A stretch of 64,000 bases of DNA from Neocallimastix lanati (nom. inval.) (GCA_016946835.1 JACVTC010000045.1:776501-840500), one strand, 5' to 3'; positions 49,141-60,106 are shown, numbered from the stretch's first letter. Made by a program: numbers and translations. Notes: a model not told the origin generated them from the sequence alone.

Positions 49141-49440
49141 AATACCATCAGTTGACTATTTATTTCTCATCTTGATGATATTAGATTTAATTTAATTTAA
49201 TATTAGTATCATCAGTTGACTATTTATTTCTCATCTTGATGATACTGTGTTTATTTTATTTTTAATATTAATATCATCAGTTGACAATGAATTTTTCATC
49301 TTGATGATATCATTTTTATTTTATTTTAATATTAATATCATCAGTTGACAATAAATTTTTCATCTTGATGATATCATTTTTATTTTCTTTTAATATTAAT
49401 ATCATCAGTTGACAATAAATTTTTCATCTTGATAATATTA
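49141..49440 (-). repeat. Leader hairpin array, five units
   Basis: Five units with a period near 60 bp. Each has inverted ends around CAGTTGAC...CATCT: for example GTATCATCA/TGATGATAC in the second and ATATCATCA/TGATGATAT in the third, a G-C to A-T switch on both sides. It lies between primer-binding site and gag. The sister copy at 14.3-17.7 kb has two units. Confidence 0.85.
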
Positions 49441-49638
49441 ATTTTATTATTTAACAATTTAACTATAATTTTATTTATTGTTGATTAAAAAAATCTTTAT
49501 TTCTTATGGATTTGTTTCAGTAATAAATAAAATACAATAAATAATAAAAATAATAATTTATTAGTTCTTTGGTTTTATTGAAAGGTAAAAATAGAAAAAT
49601 TTAATTTATATTATAACTTAACTTTATTTTAATTCAAA

Positions 49639-49666
49639 CTCAATTAGTAGATTGAGACTCTTAATC
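49639..49666 (-). promoter_or_regulatory. Copia primer-binding site
   Basis: Identical to the 28-nt site at 17506-17533: tRNA-Lys(CUU)-like D arm and anticodon arm, ending in the anticodon loop side of the molecule and touching the LTR. Confidence 0.65.
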
Positions 49667-49870
49667 TTTTAGACACATTAATGTTTATATAATTAAATAA
49701 TAGTTTAATTTATTTATATTATAGATATTTTATTATTTATTAATATATTTTTTATGAAAATAGAACTAAAGAAAAACATATTCATTTAGAAAGCTTTTAT
49801 ACATGAATATTATTTATTAAACTAATTGATTGGTTAATATAAAATGAAATATAGTAAATATATTTTAACA
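49667..49870 (-). repeat. 5' LTR of the young copia
   Basis: 204 bp, ends TTTTAACA on the plus strand; promoter and transcript start should lie here. Confidence 0.9.
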
Positions 49871-50130
49871 TTATTTTATTATTTTATAATTATATATTAA
49901 AAAATAATTTAAATAATTAAATTTTATAATTTTGTCAACAAATAAACCATAATAAATGGTTTAACAGAAAGCATTATCATTCAATCTAAATTGAACGGCT
50001 TCTGCTACTAGTGTTAGTGTTACACCTGTTGACCATTCTACATGTTAAATTATTATTTATTTATAATTATTTTATTTATTTATTTATTTATTACTTACTA
50101 TTTGTTATTTATTTATTTATTATTTATTTA

Positions 50131-50162
<32 letters not shown>

Positions 50163-50967
50163 TATTATTATTATTAAAATTATTTATTATTTGAAATTAT
50201 TTAATTATTAAAAATAAAAATTTCAAATACTTATCTTTTTTAAATTATTTATTTATTTATTTAATTTATTTTGTTTATTTTTGTTTTTGTTTTTTGTTTT
50301 TGTTTTTGTTTTTGTTTTTGTTTTTGTTTTTGTTTTTGTTTTTGTTTTTTTTGTTTGTTTGTTGCTTATTTTATTTTATTTTATTTTATTTTTTTTTATT
50401 TTTTTTTTTTTTTAATAAGAAAATATATATATATAATGTATATAATGTATATAATGTATGTAATGTATATAATGTTATATATAAAAACAATTATATAATA
50501 TTAAAATATAATATAAATATAATATTATAATAGATAAATATGTTATATAAAATAAAATAAAGTAAAACAGTTAGTATTTAATATTGTTAATTTTTATGAA
50601 ATTTATAAAGACTTATTTTTAAAAGTAAATAGGCAAAGTAAACAGAATAAGTGTTGTCATATTATTATAAAGTTATAATGTTTTATATATATAATAATAA
50701 AGAATTGTTAGTCAATGTAATAATAAATTAAACAAAATAAATAATATATATATGACATAAACAAACATAAACAATGAAAAGAAAAATAAAAAATAAACAA
50801 AAAAAAAATTTATAAATTTAAATTGAGAGAAAGAAAAAATTTCGTAAATAATATAAAATGAATTTATTTAATTTAATTATTCCATTATAATTATAATTAT
50901 TATTTTTTGTTATATTCATTTTAAATTATTTATAAAATATTTTCTTCCTAAAAAGAAGAGTTATTAT
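49871..50967. other. Simple-sequence region
   Basis: ATT microsatellite (about 50130-50175), a TTTTTG hexamer array (about 50277-50350), TTTTA runs (about 50369-50400) and a TATAATG-type array (about 50425-50475). Apparent frames of poly-Phe and poly-Ile here are products of these repeats. No gene. Confidence 0.7.
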
Positions 50968-51441
50968 TGTAAGAAATTACTTATAAAATTAATTATAAAT
51001 AATTTCTTAACTACGAATTAACACTAATTATTACTAATTAACATTAATTTGAGAAAATAAAATTAAATATAATTAAATAAATATAAAATAATATAAATAA
51101 ATAATTATACTTAACTTAAATATACGTTAGAGTTTATTATAGAAAGTTTATAATATACAATAACACAAAAGGAATAAAAGACACAAATATTTATAAAATA
51201 CGTTTTATTAAAAAGGGTTTTGTTTATTAATTAATTATTTTATTTGAATTATTATTTATTATAAAAATTCTAAAATAATAACTCTTGATTTCTTGAAGAG
51301 AACTCAAGAGAATCAAAAATATATAAATTAATAATTAAATATTATTGGTTAAAATAAATACAATAATTTAATGTATTAAATTAATGTATTAAATAAGAAA
51401 GATAGATAAATTTTATAATAAATTTATCTAAGTTTCTTACA
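50968..51441. repeat. Solo LTR, TGTAAG family, 474-bp short form
   Basis: Near-identical to 41775-42248. Its TTTCTTACA end is followed by CAAA and then directly by the next LTR. Confidence 0.8.
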
Positions 51442-51445
51442 CAAA

Positions 51446-52279
51446 TGTAAAGAATTAATTAAAAATATTTAATTATATTAATAATTAATTCTTTCTACAA
51501 TTAATAATAAAAAATATTATTAATTGAGATAAAATTAAAAAATATAATATAAAAATTGAAAACGAAAATTTAAAAACTTAGAGTTTATTATAAGATTATA
51601 ATAAACAACACTAAAAGTAGGTTAAGGGAATTTTAGAAATTATTTTATTATAAAAATTTTTTATTAAAAGTAATTTTAAAATATTTGTGTTAATTATTAT
51701 AATTTCTTATAATAATAACTCTTGATTATTTTTAGAAGAATCAAGAGTCCTATTTATATTAATTTGATTTCTAATCTTGGAAAATTATCTCTATCTAGAA
51801 AAAGATTAGAAGAAAAAACTAGATAGATCTCGATTGGTGTTTAATTACATCAATCTTTAGTTAATAAGAAAACCCGAATAAGGGAGAAAACTTATTAACT
51901 AATTATATATTAATTTTATTAATATTTAATCACAAGTATAATTAAATAATTAATTCTTTTAATTATCTTAATTAAAAGTCCAAGAAATAATATAATTTAA
52001 TTATTTCTTGATTAAATAAAATTATCATTTTAATACAATTTAATTTTTCTTAATTAAATAGAATTTAACATTATTTTAATACAATAATACATTATTATAA
52101 TTTAATATATTAATTATTGATAATTTAATTTAATTTTAAAACAATAACATTAATTAATAATTACTATGTGACATAATTAATAAAATTATTCATAAAATTT
52201 TATAAAATAATAAACTTTAAATATTAATTTTTTAATAAAGAATAATAATTATTTTGAATAATAATTATAATTCTTTACA
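51446..52279 (+). repeat. Solo LTR, TGTAAAG type, 834 bp, TSD ACAAA, with structured RNA block
   Basis: TGTAAAGAATTAATT to TAATTCTTTACA, flanked by ACAAA on both sides (51441-51445 and 52280-52284). Structured block at about 51707-51900: CTCTTGAT/ATCAAGAG hairpin, pseudoknot stems TCTAATCTT/AAGATTAGA (51770-51778 with 51802-51810) and CTATCTAG/CTAGATAG (51791-51798 with 51819-51826), GATTGGTGT/ACATCAATC hairpin. Confidence 0.8.
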
Positions 52280-52285
52280 ACAAAT
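52174..52285 (+). repeat. Left copy of a perfect 112-bp direct duplication
   Basis: Identical, base for base, to 60818-60929. It consists of the last 106 bp of the TGTAAAG LTR plus ACAAAT and ends exactly where the young gypsy begins. Confidence 0.9.
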
Positions 52286-52821
52286 TGATACGTTATTTCT
52301 ATAAGTATCAATGTTTTTGTGGTTAGCAAGATTGTATTAAATAAAAATATATTCTAATATAAAAATATATAATTACAATACACGTTAATATTAAAACAAA
52401 ATATAAAAAAAATTATAGTTTTGTCGTTTTATTTATTTATTTAAATTATTTATGTCGTAATACAAATTTTATAATAAAATGTTATTAAAGATCTTATTAA
52501 TTATTTATTTCTAACTAACTTATTACTATTAAAATTTTTGATAAATAAATATATTCCCCAAATATATTTATTTTAACCAATTTTTTTTTCAAATAAAAAA
52601 ACCTCCCTTTTCTTTAAAGAATTATAATAATTTTTCTTTTATATTTCTAATTTCTAATTTACTATAAATTAAATCCTATTGGCTATTAACTAATTAAATA
52701 AATTTAATAATTTTTATATTACTATTTATTATTATAATATACATATATAATTTAACTAATTATTTATTATATTTAATTTTATTTCTTGATAATATTCTCT
52801 TTTTATTTAAATACTGCATCA
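52286..52821 (-). repeat. 3' LTR of the young gypsy
   Basis: 536 bp, TGATACGTTATTTC to ATACTGCATCA. Confidence 0.93.
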
Positions 52822-52835
52822 AGACGCCCCCGCTT
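52822..52835 (-). promoter_or_regulatory. Gypsy polypurine tract
   Basis: Minus strand AAGCGGGGGCGTCT, directly before the LTR. Confidence 0.6.
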
Positions 52836-52909
52836 AGCCTAGACTTCGTCCCTTGAAGTCCTAAAAAAAAAAATATATATATATATATATAAATCCATTT
52901 AAATTTGCT

Positions 52910-52955
<46 letters not shown>

Positions 52956-53065
52956 AATTAATCTTTGTTCAAAAAAAAATTTTATATTAATTATTATTAT
53001 TTTATTGGTCAATTATTAATTCATTGAACATGTGAAGTTTATCAATGTAAATGTCTTATTCATGG

Positions 53066-53104
<39 letters not shown>

Positions 53105-53923
53105 TTAGGTATGTATATTATGTTATTATTATTATTATTATTATTATTATAATATATTTAAATTGATGATTACATATTTAAATTGATAATTACATTCAAT
53201 TATTATTTTTATTAATTGATTTAATTTCATTGTTACCATTTGTTATATAAATATATATATATTTGGAAATATCGTATAATTTAGAATTTATAACGTCAAA
53301 TTTCTTTGTCAAATCTCATTATGTTCACATTATTTTCTTTTCGCCATGTATTTTTTTAATTATCATTAATATGTATTATAATCATTATTATCCAAATAAA
53401 ATTACAATTAAAAAAAATAAAATAATCTTTTGAATCAATGTCTTAATTTAGTGTTGAACCTATGGTTTTAAAATATATACTATTATTATTTTTGTATATT
53501 ATTATATTATTATATCTATCTATAACATTCATATTATTTTATATTATAATACTATCTATTTTGTTATTTTAGTTAATAATATATATTATTATACTATCTT
53601 TTTGTTATTTCATCTATATTTTATTATTTTACTCAATATATAATATTTATATTATTATACTATCTATTTGTTATATTATCAATATTTTATTATTTTACTC
53701 AATATATAATATTTATATTATTATACTATCTATTTGTTATATTATCAATATTTTATTATTTTACTCAATATATAATATTTATATTATTATACTATCTATT
53801 ACGTTATATTGTCTATATTATAGTTAATTATACTATCTATACTATCTATGTTTATATATTTTATTATTATATCTAATATAATCAGTTCTTTTATATAATT
53901 ATTATTATTATTATTATTATTAT

Positions 53924-53956
<33 letters not shown>

Positions 53957-53977
53957 TTTTATTTTTTTTTTTTTTTT

Positions 53978-54013
<36 letters not shown>

Positions 54014-54126
54014 AGATAAAATTTATCAAATGTTAAGTAATGAATAAAATAAATTTCAAAATTATAAGTTTTAAATTCAGATTTTGAAATTTCAATTTTG
54101 AGATTTTAAAGTTTCAAATTAATTTA

Positions 54127-54175
<49 letters not shown>

Positions 54176-54217
54176 CTGTTAATTTTTTTTTTTTTTTTTG
54201 TATATATATATGTATCC
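52836..54217. other. Non-coding 3' region of the young gypsy
   Basis: Between the integrase frame and the 3' LTR. It has three long poly-T tracts (about 52911-52949, 53070-53101 and 53925-54012), about three copies of a 66-bp tandem repeat (about 53590-53800) and ATT microsatellites. No frame other than homopolymer products. Confidence 0.7.
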
Positions 54218-55672
54218 TTATTCTTCTAAATTCAATTCTGTGAAATATGGAATAATATTTTTTAAATGAATGTTCCTATCAGCAACTTCCCCAGTTACTG
54301 GATCGCAAACTGTTACTGTATTGAACTCTTGTTTTACGATCTTTAGTGGGCCTGTGAAAAACGGATCCAGCTTCTTTCTGTTGAACAATTTGACCAAAAC
54401 AAGATCACCTGGCTTATACTTTGCTCTCATTTTTTTTATTTGTTTTCTACGATCTTCCCACAACTTGTTTGCTGTTTCAATGTTCTTTATTGCTTCACGG
54501 ATCCAACGGTCATGGTTAATAAATTTCCTCAGCCAAAATTCTTCTTCGTCTTCCCAGTCATTTTTGGATTCGACATTAACAGTGAGTTCGAATGGTTGTA
54601 AGTCTCTTCGACCATACAACAATTCAAAGCTGCTGTGTTTCGTAACTTCATTCTTGCACGTTCTTAAAGCCCAAAGAGCACTATAAAGTGTTTCGTCCCA
54701 CTGCGAATCCTCTTCTCCGAGTAACCTGAGATACTTACCTATTTCCCTATTTCTGTTTTCTACTTCTCCATTAGACGAGGGGTGATAGGTTGCTACATAA
54801 TTTACATAAATGTCGTTAAGGTCCAAAAATGCTTTTGTCTTATCGGAAGTAAACTGTGGACCATTGTCAGTAACTAAAATTTCAGGAACACCATGTCGTG
54901 CAAATATTTTCTTGAGAAAATTTATTACATCTTGAGATTCGGCAGATTGTAAGGGTTCTGCTTCCACCCATTTGGTAAGATAATCTACTAATACAATTAT
55001 ATATCTATTACCTTTATTTGTTATAGGTAACGGTCCTATTAGATCCAACCCAACTCTTGAGAAAGGATATTCAGGTACAGTTGCAATATTTTCGGTATAT
55101 TTATTTAATTTTTGTGGTCGACAAGTTTGACACTTGTGACAACATTTTATTAGTATTTGTATATCTTTTTTCATATTTCCCCAGTAGTAATCCCTCTTCA
55201 GTCTGCTATAAGTTTTATAAGCTCCTTCATGGCCTAGACCATGGGCTTCTTCGATTAATTTTTGCTTCTCTTCTTTGTTGTGAACTATTCTTCTCAGTTG
55301 TTCTCCTTGTTTAAGATATTTCACACCATCAATATTTATAATTCTCTTATTTATAAATTCATTCATAAATTTATTTATACTATCATTGCTATTATTGGAT
55401 AAAACATCATTGTTTACTAATGCATTTAATATTTCTTTATTTTCATGTATTTCTTTTGTAGGTAACCTAGATAAAGCGTCAGCAATAACGTTCTTCTTCC
55501 CCTCTTGAAATTGGACTTGAACATTTAATATTGATAGTTCAGTAACCCATTTAAGGTGGCGATTATTTGAAGGCTCTCTATTAGCAAATATACTAACCAA
55601 GGATTTATGGTCTGTATAAACGATAGTGGTAAAAGGGCTTCCACTAAAATAGGGTTTAAATTTTTTTAACAC
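54218..55672 (-). CDS. Gypsy Pol, RNase H end and integrase
   Basis: 484 residues. Start of frame carries the end of RNase H with YTDHKSLVSIFANREPSNNR and KKNVIADALSRLP (to about residue 75). Then the HHCC zinc module (HGLGHEGAYKTY...CCHKCQTC, about 143-183), the integrase core with RVGLDLIGPLP, VTDNGPQFTS and SSNGEVENRNRE (D, D, E; about 208-310) and a C-terminal GPY/F-like module, KYKPGDLVLVKL...FFTGPLKIV. No clear chromodomain. It inserts the DNA copy into the genome. It is the downstream part of one polyprotein in this family, and its first Met is not a natural start. Confidence 0.93.
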   Translation of the reverse strand: MLKKFKPYFSGSPFTTIVYTDHKSLVSIFANREPSNNRHLKWVTELSILNVQVQFQEGKKNVIADALSRLPTKEIHENKEILNALVNNDVLSNNSNDSINKFMNEFINKRIINIDGVKYLKQGEQLRRIVHNKEEKQKLIEEAHGLGHEGAYKTYSRLKRDYYWGNMKKDIQILIKCCHKCQTCRPQKLNKYTENIATVPEYPFSRVGLDLIGPLPITNKGNRYIIVLVDYLTKWVEAEPLQSAESQDVINFLKKIFARHGVPEILVTDNGPQFTSDKTKAFLDLNDIYVNYVATYHPSSNGEVENRNREIGKYLRLLGEEDSQWDETLYSALWALRTCKNEVTKHSSFELLYGRRDLQPFELTVNVESKNDWEDEEEFWLRKFINHDRWIREAIKNIETANKLWEDRRKQIKKMRAKYKPGDLVLVKLFNRKKLDPFFTGPLKIVKQEFNTVTVCDPVTGEVADRNIHLKNIIPYFTELNLEE

Positions 55673-57434
55673 AATGAAATATTGCTTTGCCTTCTAAATC
55701 AGTAACACTATAATTAGATTCAGCAGCGGAAAGAGTTCTACTTTCAAAATATATGGGGATTTCAATTGAATTTTCATTTGTTTGGAGAAGTACTCCACCA
55801 AGTCCATCTCTGGAAGCATCTGTTCGGATAATAAATGGTTTAGAATAATCAGGAGGAGTTAAAATAGGGGCAACCGTTAGTGACATTTTTAATTTTTCAA
55901 AGGCTATGTTGCACTTTTCGGACCATTCATACGGTACATCTTTCTTTAAGAGGTTAAACAGAGGATTTGCAATCTGAGCAAAATTTTTAATAAATTTCCG
56001 ATAATAACCAACAGCTCCCAAAAATGATTTAAGTTGAGTGATATTTTTAGGGGGTAGCCAGTTAATTATAACTTTAATCTTATCAGGAATCGGGGCAATA
56101 CCTTTTGTGGATAATACATGACCAAGAAGGACTACTTCTTCTTTGAAAAAAGAACATTTTTCTAAGTTTATTTTCAAACCATTGTCTGCTAGGATTTGGA
56201 ATACTTTAGTAAGATGAGTAATGTGTGATTCAATTGAGTCAGAAAATATTACTAAATCGTCAATGTAAACAAATAAGCATACTCCAATCAAGTCAAAAAA
56301 AATCCGGTTCATTTCACGTTGAAATGTAGCCGGTGCATTACATAGCCCAAACGGCATCACACAAAATTTATAGTTTCCAAACATCGTTGTGAATGTTGTT
56401 TTATCTTTATCATCAGGATTCATTGGAACCTGATGATAACCAGAAAAAAGATCAATAGTAGAGAGTATTTTAGCGTTCTTTCCAATAAACATTAATATGT
56501 CATCAATTAAGGGCAAAGCATAGGAATCCTTAATAGTTATATTGTTTAAAGCCCTAAAGTCGACACACATTCTCCAGTCGCCGTTTTTCTTTGGAACTAG
56601 TACTACTGGAAATGCCCATGAAGAGTAGGATGGCTCTATTAGTTTGTTTTCTATTAGCTTAATCAAAATTTCCTTTAGAGCTTTTGTTTGCGCTTTGGAT
56701 AAACGGTAAGCTTTTAACTTTATGGGTGAAGATTTTGGAATTAATTCAATCCTGTGAGGTAATAATTTTGACCTTCCTAAATCATCTGTTTTAATTGCAA
56801 CTACATTTTTAAATTTAAAAAATAATTTACTAATTTTATTTTTAAATTTATTAGGAACAGAAGATATTATTTCGTTAATTAAATGTTCTTTCGTGTTAGG
56901 TAATTCATTAGTGTTCGTAATTTCTTTATCATTGGTAACTGTAATTGTTAATAAAAAAGGTTCAGATTTTGTATTTTGATGTTTTTCTATATCCTCATCA
57001 TCCTTGTAAGTATTATTAAGATTGATATCATAAAATAGATCTGCTAGTTTAATGTAATTATTATTTTCATCAATATAATATAAAGTATCATCTACTAAGT
57101 TAATATCAAATCTATTATTCTTTAGAGAATCAACACCAATTAAGATATCGAAAATATCATCCTTTTCTATTACTCTGAAATATTCATTAAAAGTTTTACT
57201 ACCAATAGAAATCTGTAAGTCATAGATATCACTCTCTGTTGAAGAATTAGAGTACGCTTGAAATATTGTTTCAGAAATTCTACCAATAGAAGGTTTGTTG
57301 ATTTTTAATTTATTTAAAGCAGAACGTGTGATAAAGTTGACACTAGCACACGTATCTAAAAATATTTCACAGTCATTATTTTCTACTTTACCGCAAACTT
57401 TAATTATTTTATGTTTTGTGATAACCGTCATCAC
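55656..57434 (-). CDS. Gypsy Pol, protease and reverse transcriptase
   Basis: 592 residues. A retropepsin-like domain near the start with FLDTCASVNFITRSALNKL (about residues 24-42), then reverse transcriptase (about 230-420): KKNGDWRMCVDFRALN, MPFGLCNAPATFQREM and the catalytic LFVYIDDLVIFSD; then the connection (SFLGAVGYYRKFIKNFA) and the start of RNase H (IRTDASRDGLGGVLLQ, about 533-548). The order protease, reverse transcriptase, RNase H, integrase identifies Ty3/gypsy. The next frame to the left continues Pol and slightly overlaps this one. Confidence 0.94.
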   Translation of the reverse strand: MMTVITKHKIIKVCGKVENNDCEIFLDTCASVNFITRSALNKLKINKPSIGRISETIFQAYSNSSTESDIYDLQISIGSKTFNEYFRVIEKDDIFDILIGVDSLKNNRFDINLVDDTLYYIDENNNYIKLADLFYDINLNNTYKDDEDIEKHQNTKSEPFLLTITVTNDKEITNTNELPNTKEHLINEIISSVPNKFKNKISKLFFKFKNVVAIKTDDLGRSKLLPHRIELIPKSSPIKLKAYRLSKAQTKALKEILIKLIENKLIEPSYSSWAFPVVLVPKKNGDWRMCVDFRALNNITIKDSYALPLIDDILMFIGKNAKILSTIDLFSGYHQVPMNPDDKDKTTFTTMFGNYKFCVMPFGLCNAPATFQREMNRIFFDLIGVCLFVYIDDLVIFSDSIESHITHLTKVFQILADNGLKINLEKCSFFKEEVVLLGHVLSTKGIAPIPDKIKVIINWLPPKNITQLKSFLGAVGYYRKFIKNFAQIANPLFNLLKKDVPYEWSEKCNIAFEKLKMSLTVAPILTPPDYSKPFIIRTDASRDGLGGVLLQTNENSIEIPIYFESRTLSAAESNYSVTDLEGKAIFHCVKKI

Positions 57435-57446
57435 ATTTGTTATTGT

Positions 57447-58624
57447 TTATTTAGGCGCTAATTTTAAAGCTTTTAAAAATTCTGTACGGAATTTTGGAAA
57501 AAGATCTAAAAGGTAAACTAATTTTGTTATTACATCAGTTGATGCAATTTCTTTTATTAAATCTTGAATATAATAATCACCAAATTTTTCCATAAGTTTG
57601 ATGTGTTTTTCAGGTTTCTTAAAAGAAGTTTCACTTTGCTCAATGTCGGTATTTATTTTCTTAGCTTTATTTTTTATATCTTTGATTTTTTCTTCCCTAT
57701 TTTTACCTTTAACATTTCGAATATTTTTCTCTGTTATAAAGGAAGGATCAAGATATTCTAGTTTTTCTGTTTTACGATTTTCACTATTAGAGACCATATC
57801 CGGGTTTTCCTTAATTATATTATTAAAATTCTTAGATCTACCAGGTAAAATATTATTATAATTTTTAGAGTTATAATTTTCTTTATCAGCATCATTATCT
57901 TCATCATCTTCAGATTCTTCTATCATAATTACATCTTCATTAGGTTCTATATCTTCTCGTTCAACCCTTTGGGTATTGCTTGTATTGTTATGAGTATTAT
58001 CATCATTATTGGTGACAGTATTTTCTTTAAAATAGTCGTAAGTATTATTTTCCTTATTTTCATTAAAATCATTATTACTACTATAATTATCTATAGTATT
58101 ATTATTTTTATTATCATTATTCGCATTATCGTTATAATTGTCTATATTATGATTAATTTTATTATTATTATTCTTATTATTGTTTTCATATTCATTATTC
58201 TTATTATTCTTATGATTATTAATATTATTATAATTATTATTAGCATTTGTATTACTATAATCGATATTATTTTTATTATTAATATTATTATTATACTTAT
58301 TATTAATACTATTATTAGTACTAATTTTATTATCACTAGTATTATTATTAATATTATTATGACTCATAGCTGCCGTTTGTATTGGTTTTGGATTGTCCTT
58401 TAAATTAAATCTCACTTCCTTTCTATTGTATGGCTTTTCATTATGTTTGTTTAATTTATTTCTTGAATTTCGAGTAGCGGCTGCTATAATTTCAATTGGT
58501 CTATTTAATGTATTTTGTGTAGTGTTACTATTATTGTTTATATTAAGGTCATTACATTTTTGTTTTTCTTTAATATTATTATTAATTATAGGTAATATTG
58601 TTTGATCGTCTACCATTGTCATTA

Positions 58625-58686
<62 letters not shown>

Positions 58687-58706
58687 GAGTCATTATTTTT
58701 GAACAT
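57447..58706 (-). CDS. Asn-rich second frame of the young gypsy
   Basis: 419 residues. About 250 residues rich in Asn, then an acidic patch (VIMIEESEDDEDNDADKE), a basic, helical stretch (KNREEKIKDIKNKAKK) and a C-terminal ordered-looking end, IASTDVITKLVYLLDLFPKF followed by RTEFLKALK. Fungal gypsy elements often have a short leucine-rich block ending in an ELL.ALSP..R-like motif just before protease; this C-end sits in that place and looks similar, which is recollection of the family, not a search. So it may be the Gag-protease linker carried as its own frame. The Asn part is an (ATT)n microsatellite on the other strand. Confidence 0.75.
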
Positions 58707-58789
58707 TGTTTTATTATTATTATTATATGAGTCATTATTTTTGAATATTATTTTATTGGTTTGGTTAATGGAAGTTGTCCTTCTCCCAT

Positions 58790-60106
58790 CTATTGGTTTA
58801 AATGTTTATTGAGCAATCCTTTTTCTTCCAATTCAGCCAATTGCTTAAATGTATAAGGACATTCTGAAGCTCTATGTCCATTCATTGTGCAACGGTAACA
58901 ATTCACATGGTTGTTATTATTGTTGTTAATTGAGATTTTATTAGTTACTAAAGTATTACTGACATTATTATTTTCTATCCCATTGTTGTGATTATTTCCA
59001 TTTTGATAATTAAAGGATTGAATCATATTATTTGTATTAAATTTATTATTGTTAAACATTTGGTTGTCATGTTCTTTATCATTATTTGTTATATTAATAT
59101 TGTTGTTCAAATTGTTTAAATAATGATTCATCTTATTGTCTCTTATTTCATTGGATGGCTGATTATTATTCATATTGTTCATATTATATTTGTTATTATT
59201 ATTCATATATTGATTAATATTATTACTGTGCCAAAATTTATTATAATTAAATCTACTATTATAACGATTTGTAAAATTTCCATTGTTCATTTTATTAATA
59301 TCATTTTTATTATTCAAGTAATAATTTGGATTATTATATGGATTACTCATGTGATATACATAATTTGAATTTCTGAAATTATTATTATTGTTCCATAATC
59401 TAGATTTAGAATTCCAATTATTTCTTTCCTGGAATATATTATTATTATGGTTCATAGGTAATTGATTTAACTGTAAGTTTTCGTAGAATGGATGTCGCAT
59501 TAGTAAGCTATTATCCGGCTGATTCTGAGTAAACATAATATGATTCCTCATATTATTAATTTCATTTTTTTGATTTATATTTGCTATTTCTTTTTCAGTC
59601 TCCTCAGCTACTTCTGCAATTTTACACGCCTCATTTATTGTATCACATTCTGCAACCATAACTCTTGAGCATGGAAATACACGGGAGCTAATAGCATTCG
59701 TGTAGTCCTTTACAGATATAAGTCTTCTATATTCTAAACTGAGTTTATTATATAATTTTTTATATCTGTAATTAAACTTTTTAATTGATTCTTCTTGATT
59801 TATTTGTATTGTTTTGAGAACTGCACATTTATCATTTTCTGTAATGTGCAAATGTTCTTCAATTGTATTTTGAATTTCTTTAAATGTGGGATATCTCATT
59901 TCATCCCCTCGTCTGACTACCAATGATTGTAACGCTCCTTGAATATCTTCTTCCACAGCTTCCTTTACCCAAATAAAAATTCGCCTTGGTTCCATTATAT
60001 CATAAAGCTCCATTATCTTAACAAAGTCGGTCATCCAGCTGTCTACATCTTTTCCATAATCAGCCAGATGTGGTAGCTTCCTTTGCAGTTTAGTAGCGTC
60101 AAACAT
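58790..60106 (-). CDS. Gypsy Gag
   Basis: 438 residues. The first 185 residues are a helical retrotransposon-type Gag domain (MFDATKLQRKLPHLADYG, WMTDFVKIMELYDI, EEHLHITENDKCAVLKTIQ). An Asn/Met/Tyr-rich linker follows, and a CCHC zinc knuckle CYRCTMNGHRASEC lies near residue 410. Gag forms the particle and binds RNA through the knuckle. The ATG at 60106 is the first after the primer-binding site, about 150 bp from it. Confidence 0.9.
   Translation of the reverse strand: MFDATKLQRKLPHLADYGKDVDSWMTDFVKIMELYDIMEPRRIFIWVKEAVEEDIQGALQSLVVRRGDEMRYPTFKEIQNTIEEHLHITENDKCAVLKTIQINQEESIKKFNYRYKKLYNKLSLEYRRLISVKDYTNAISSRVFPCSRVMVAECDTINEACKIAEVAEETEKEIANINQKNEINNMRNHIMFTQNQPDNSLLMRHPFYENLQLNQLPMNHNNNIFQERNNWNSKSRLWNNNNNFRNSNYVYHMSNPYNNPNYYLNNKNDINKMNNGNFTNRYNSRFNYNKFWHSNNINQYMNNNNKYNMNNMNNNQPSNEIRDNKMNHYLNNLNNNINITNNDKEHDNQMFNNNKFNTNNMIQSFNYQNGNNHNNGIENNNVSNTLVTNKISINNNNNNHVNCYRCTMNGHRASECPYTFKQLAELEEKGLLNKHLNQ

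Larger units (their letters stand above)
43553..49870 (-). mobile_element. Young, nearly whole Ty1/copia element
   Basis: Two 204-bp LTRs (43553-43756 and 49667-49870) differ at about two positions by eye, so the insertion is recent. On the minus strand from the right: LTR, 28-nt primer-binding site, leader with five hairpins, gag-protease-integrase frame (48636 to 45595), reverse transcriptase-RNase H frame (45146 to 43830), hairpin plus purine tract, LTR. Domain order (integrase before reverse transcriptase) defines copia. It looks nearly whole, with perhaps one or two interruptions in the linker between the two frames. No clean target duplication could be fixed. The truncated copy at 14.3-17.7 kb is its closest relative here. 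Confidence 0.92.

Noticed and set aside
50271-50530. Poly-Phe/Leu frames
   Set aside because: Translation of the TTTTTG and TTTTA simple repeats; no protein composition.
53799-54029. Poly-Lys/Asn frame
   Set aside because: Translation of the long poly-T and ATT tracts in the gypsy non-coding region.
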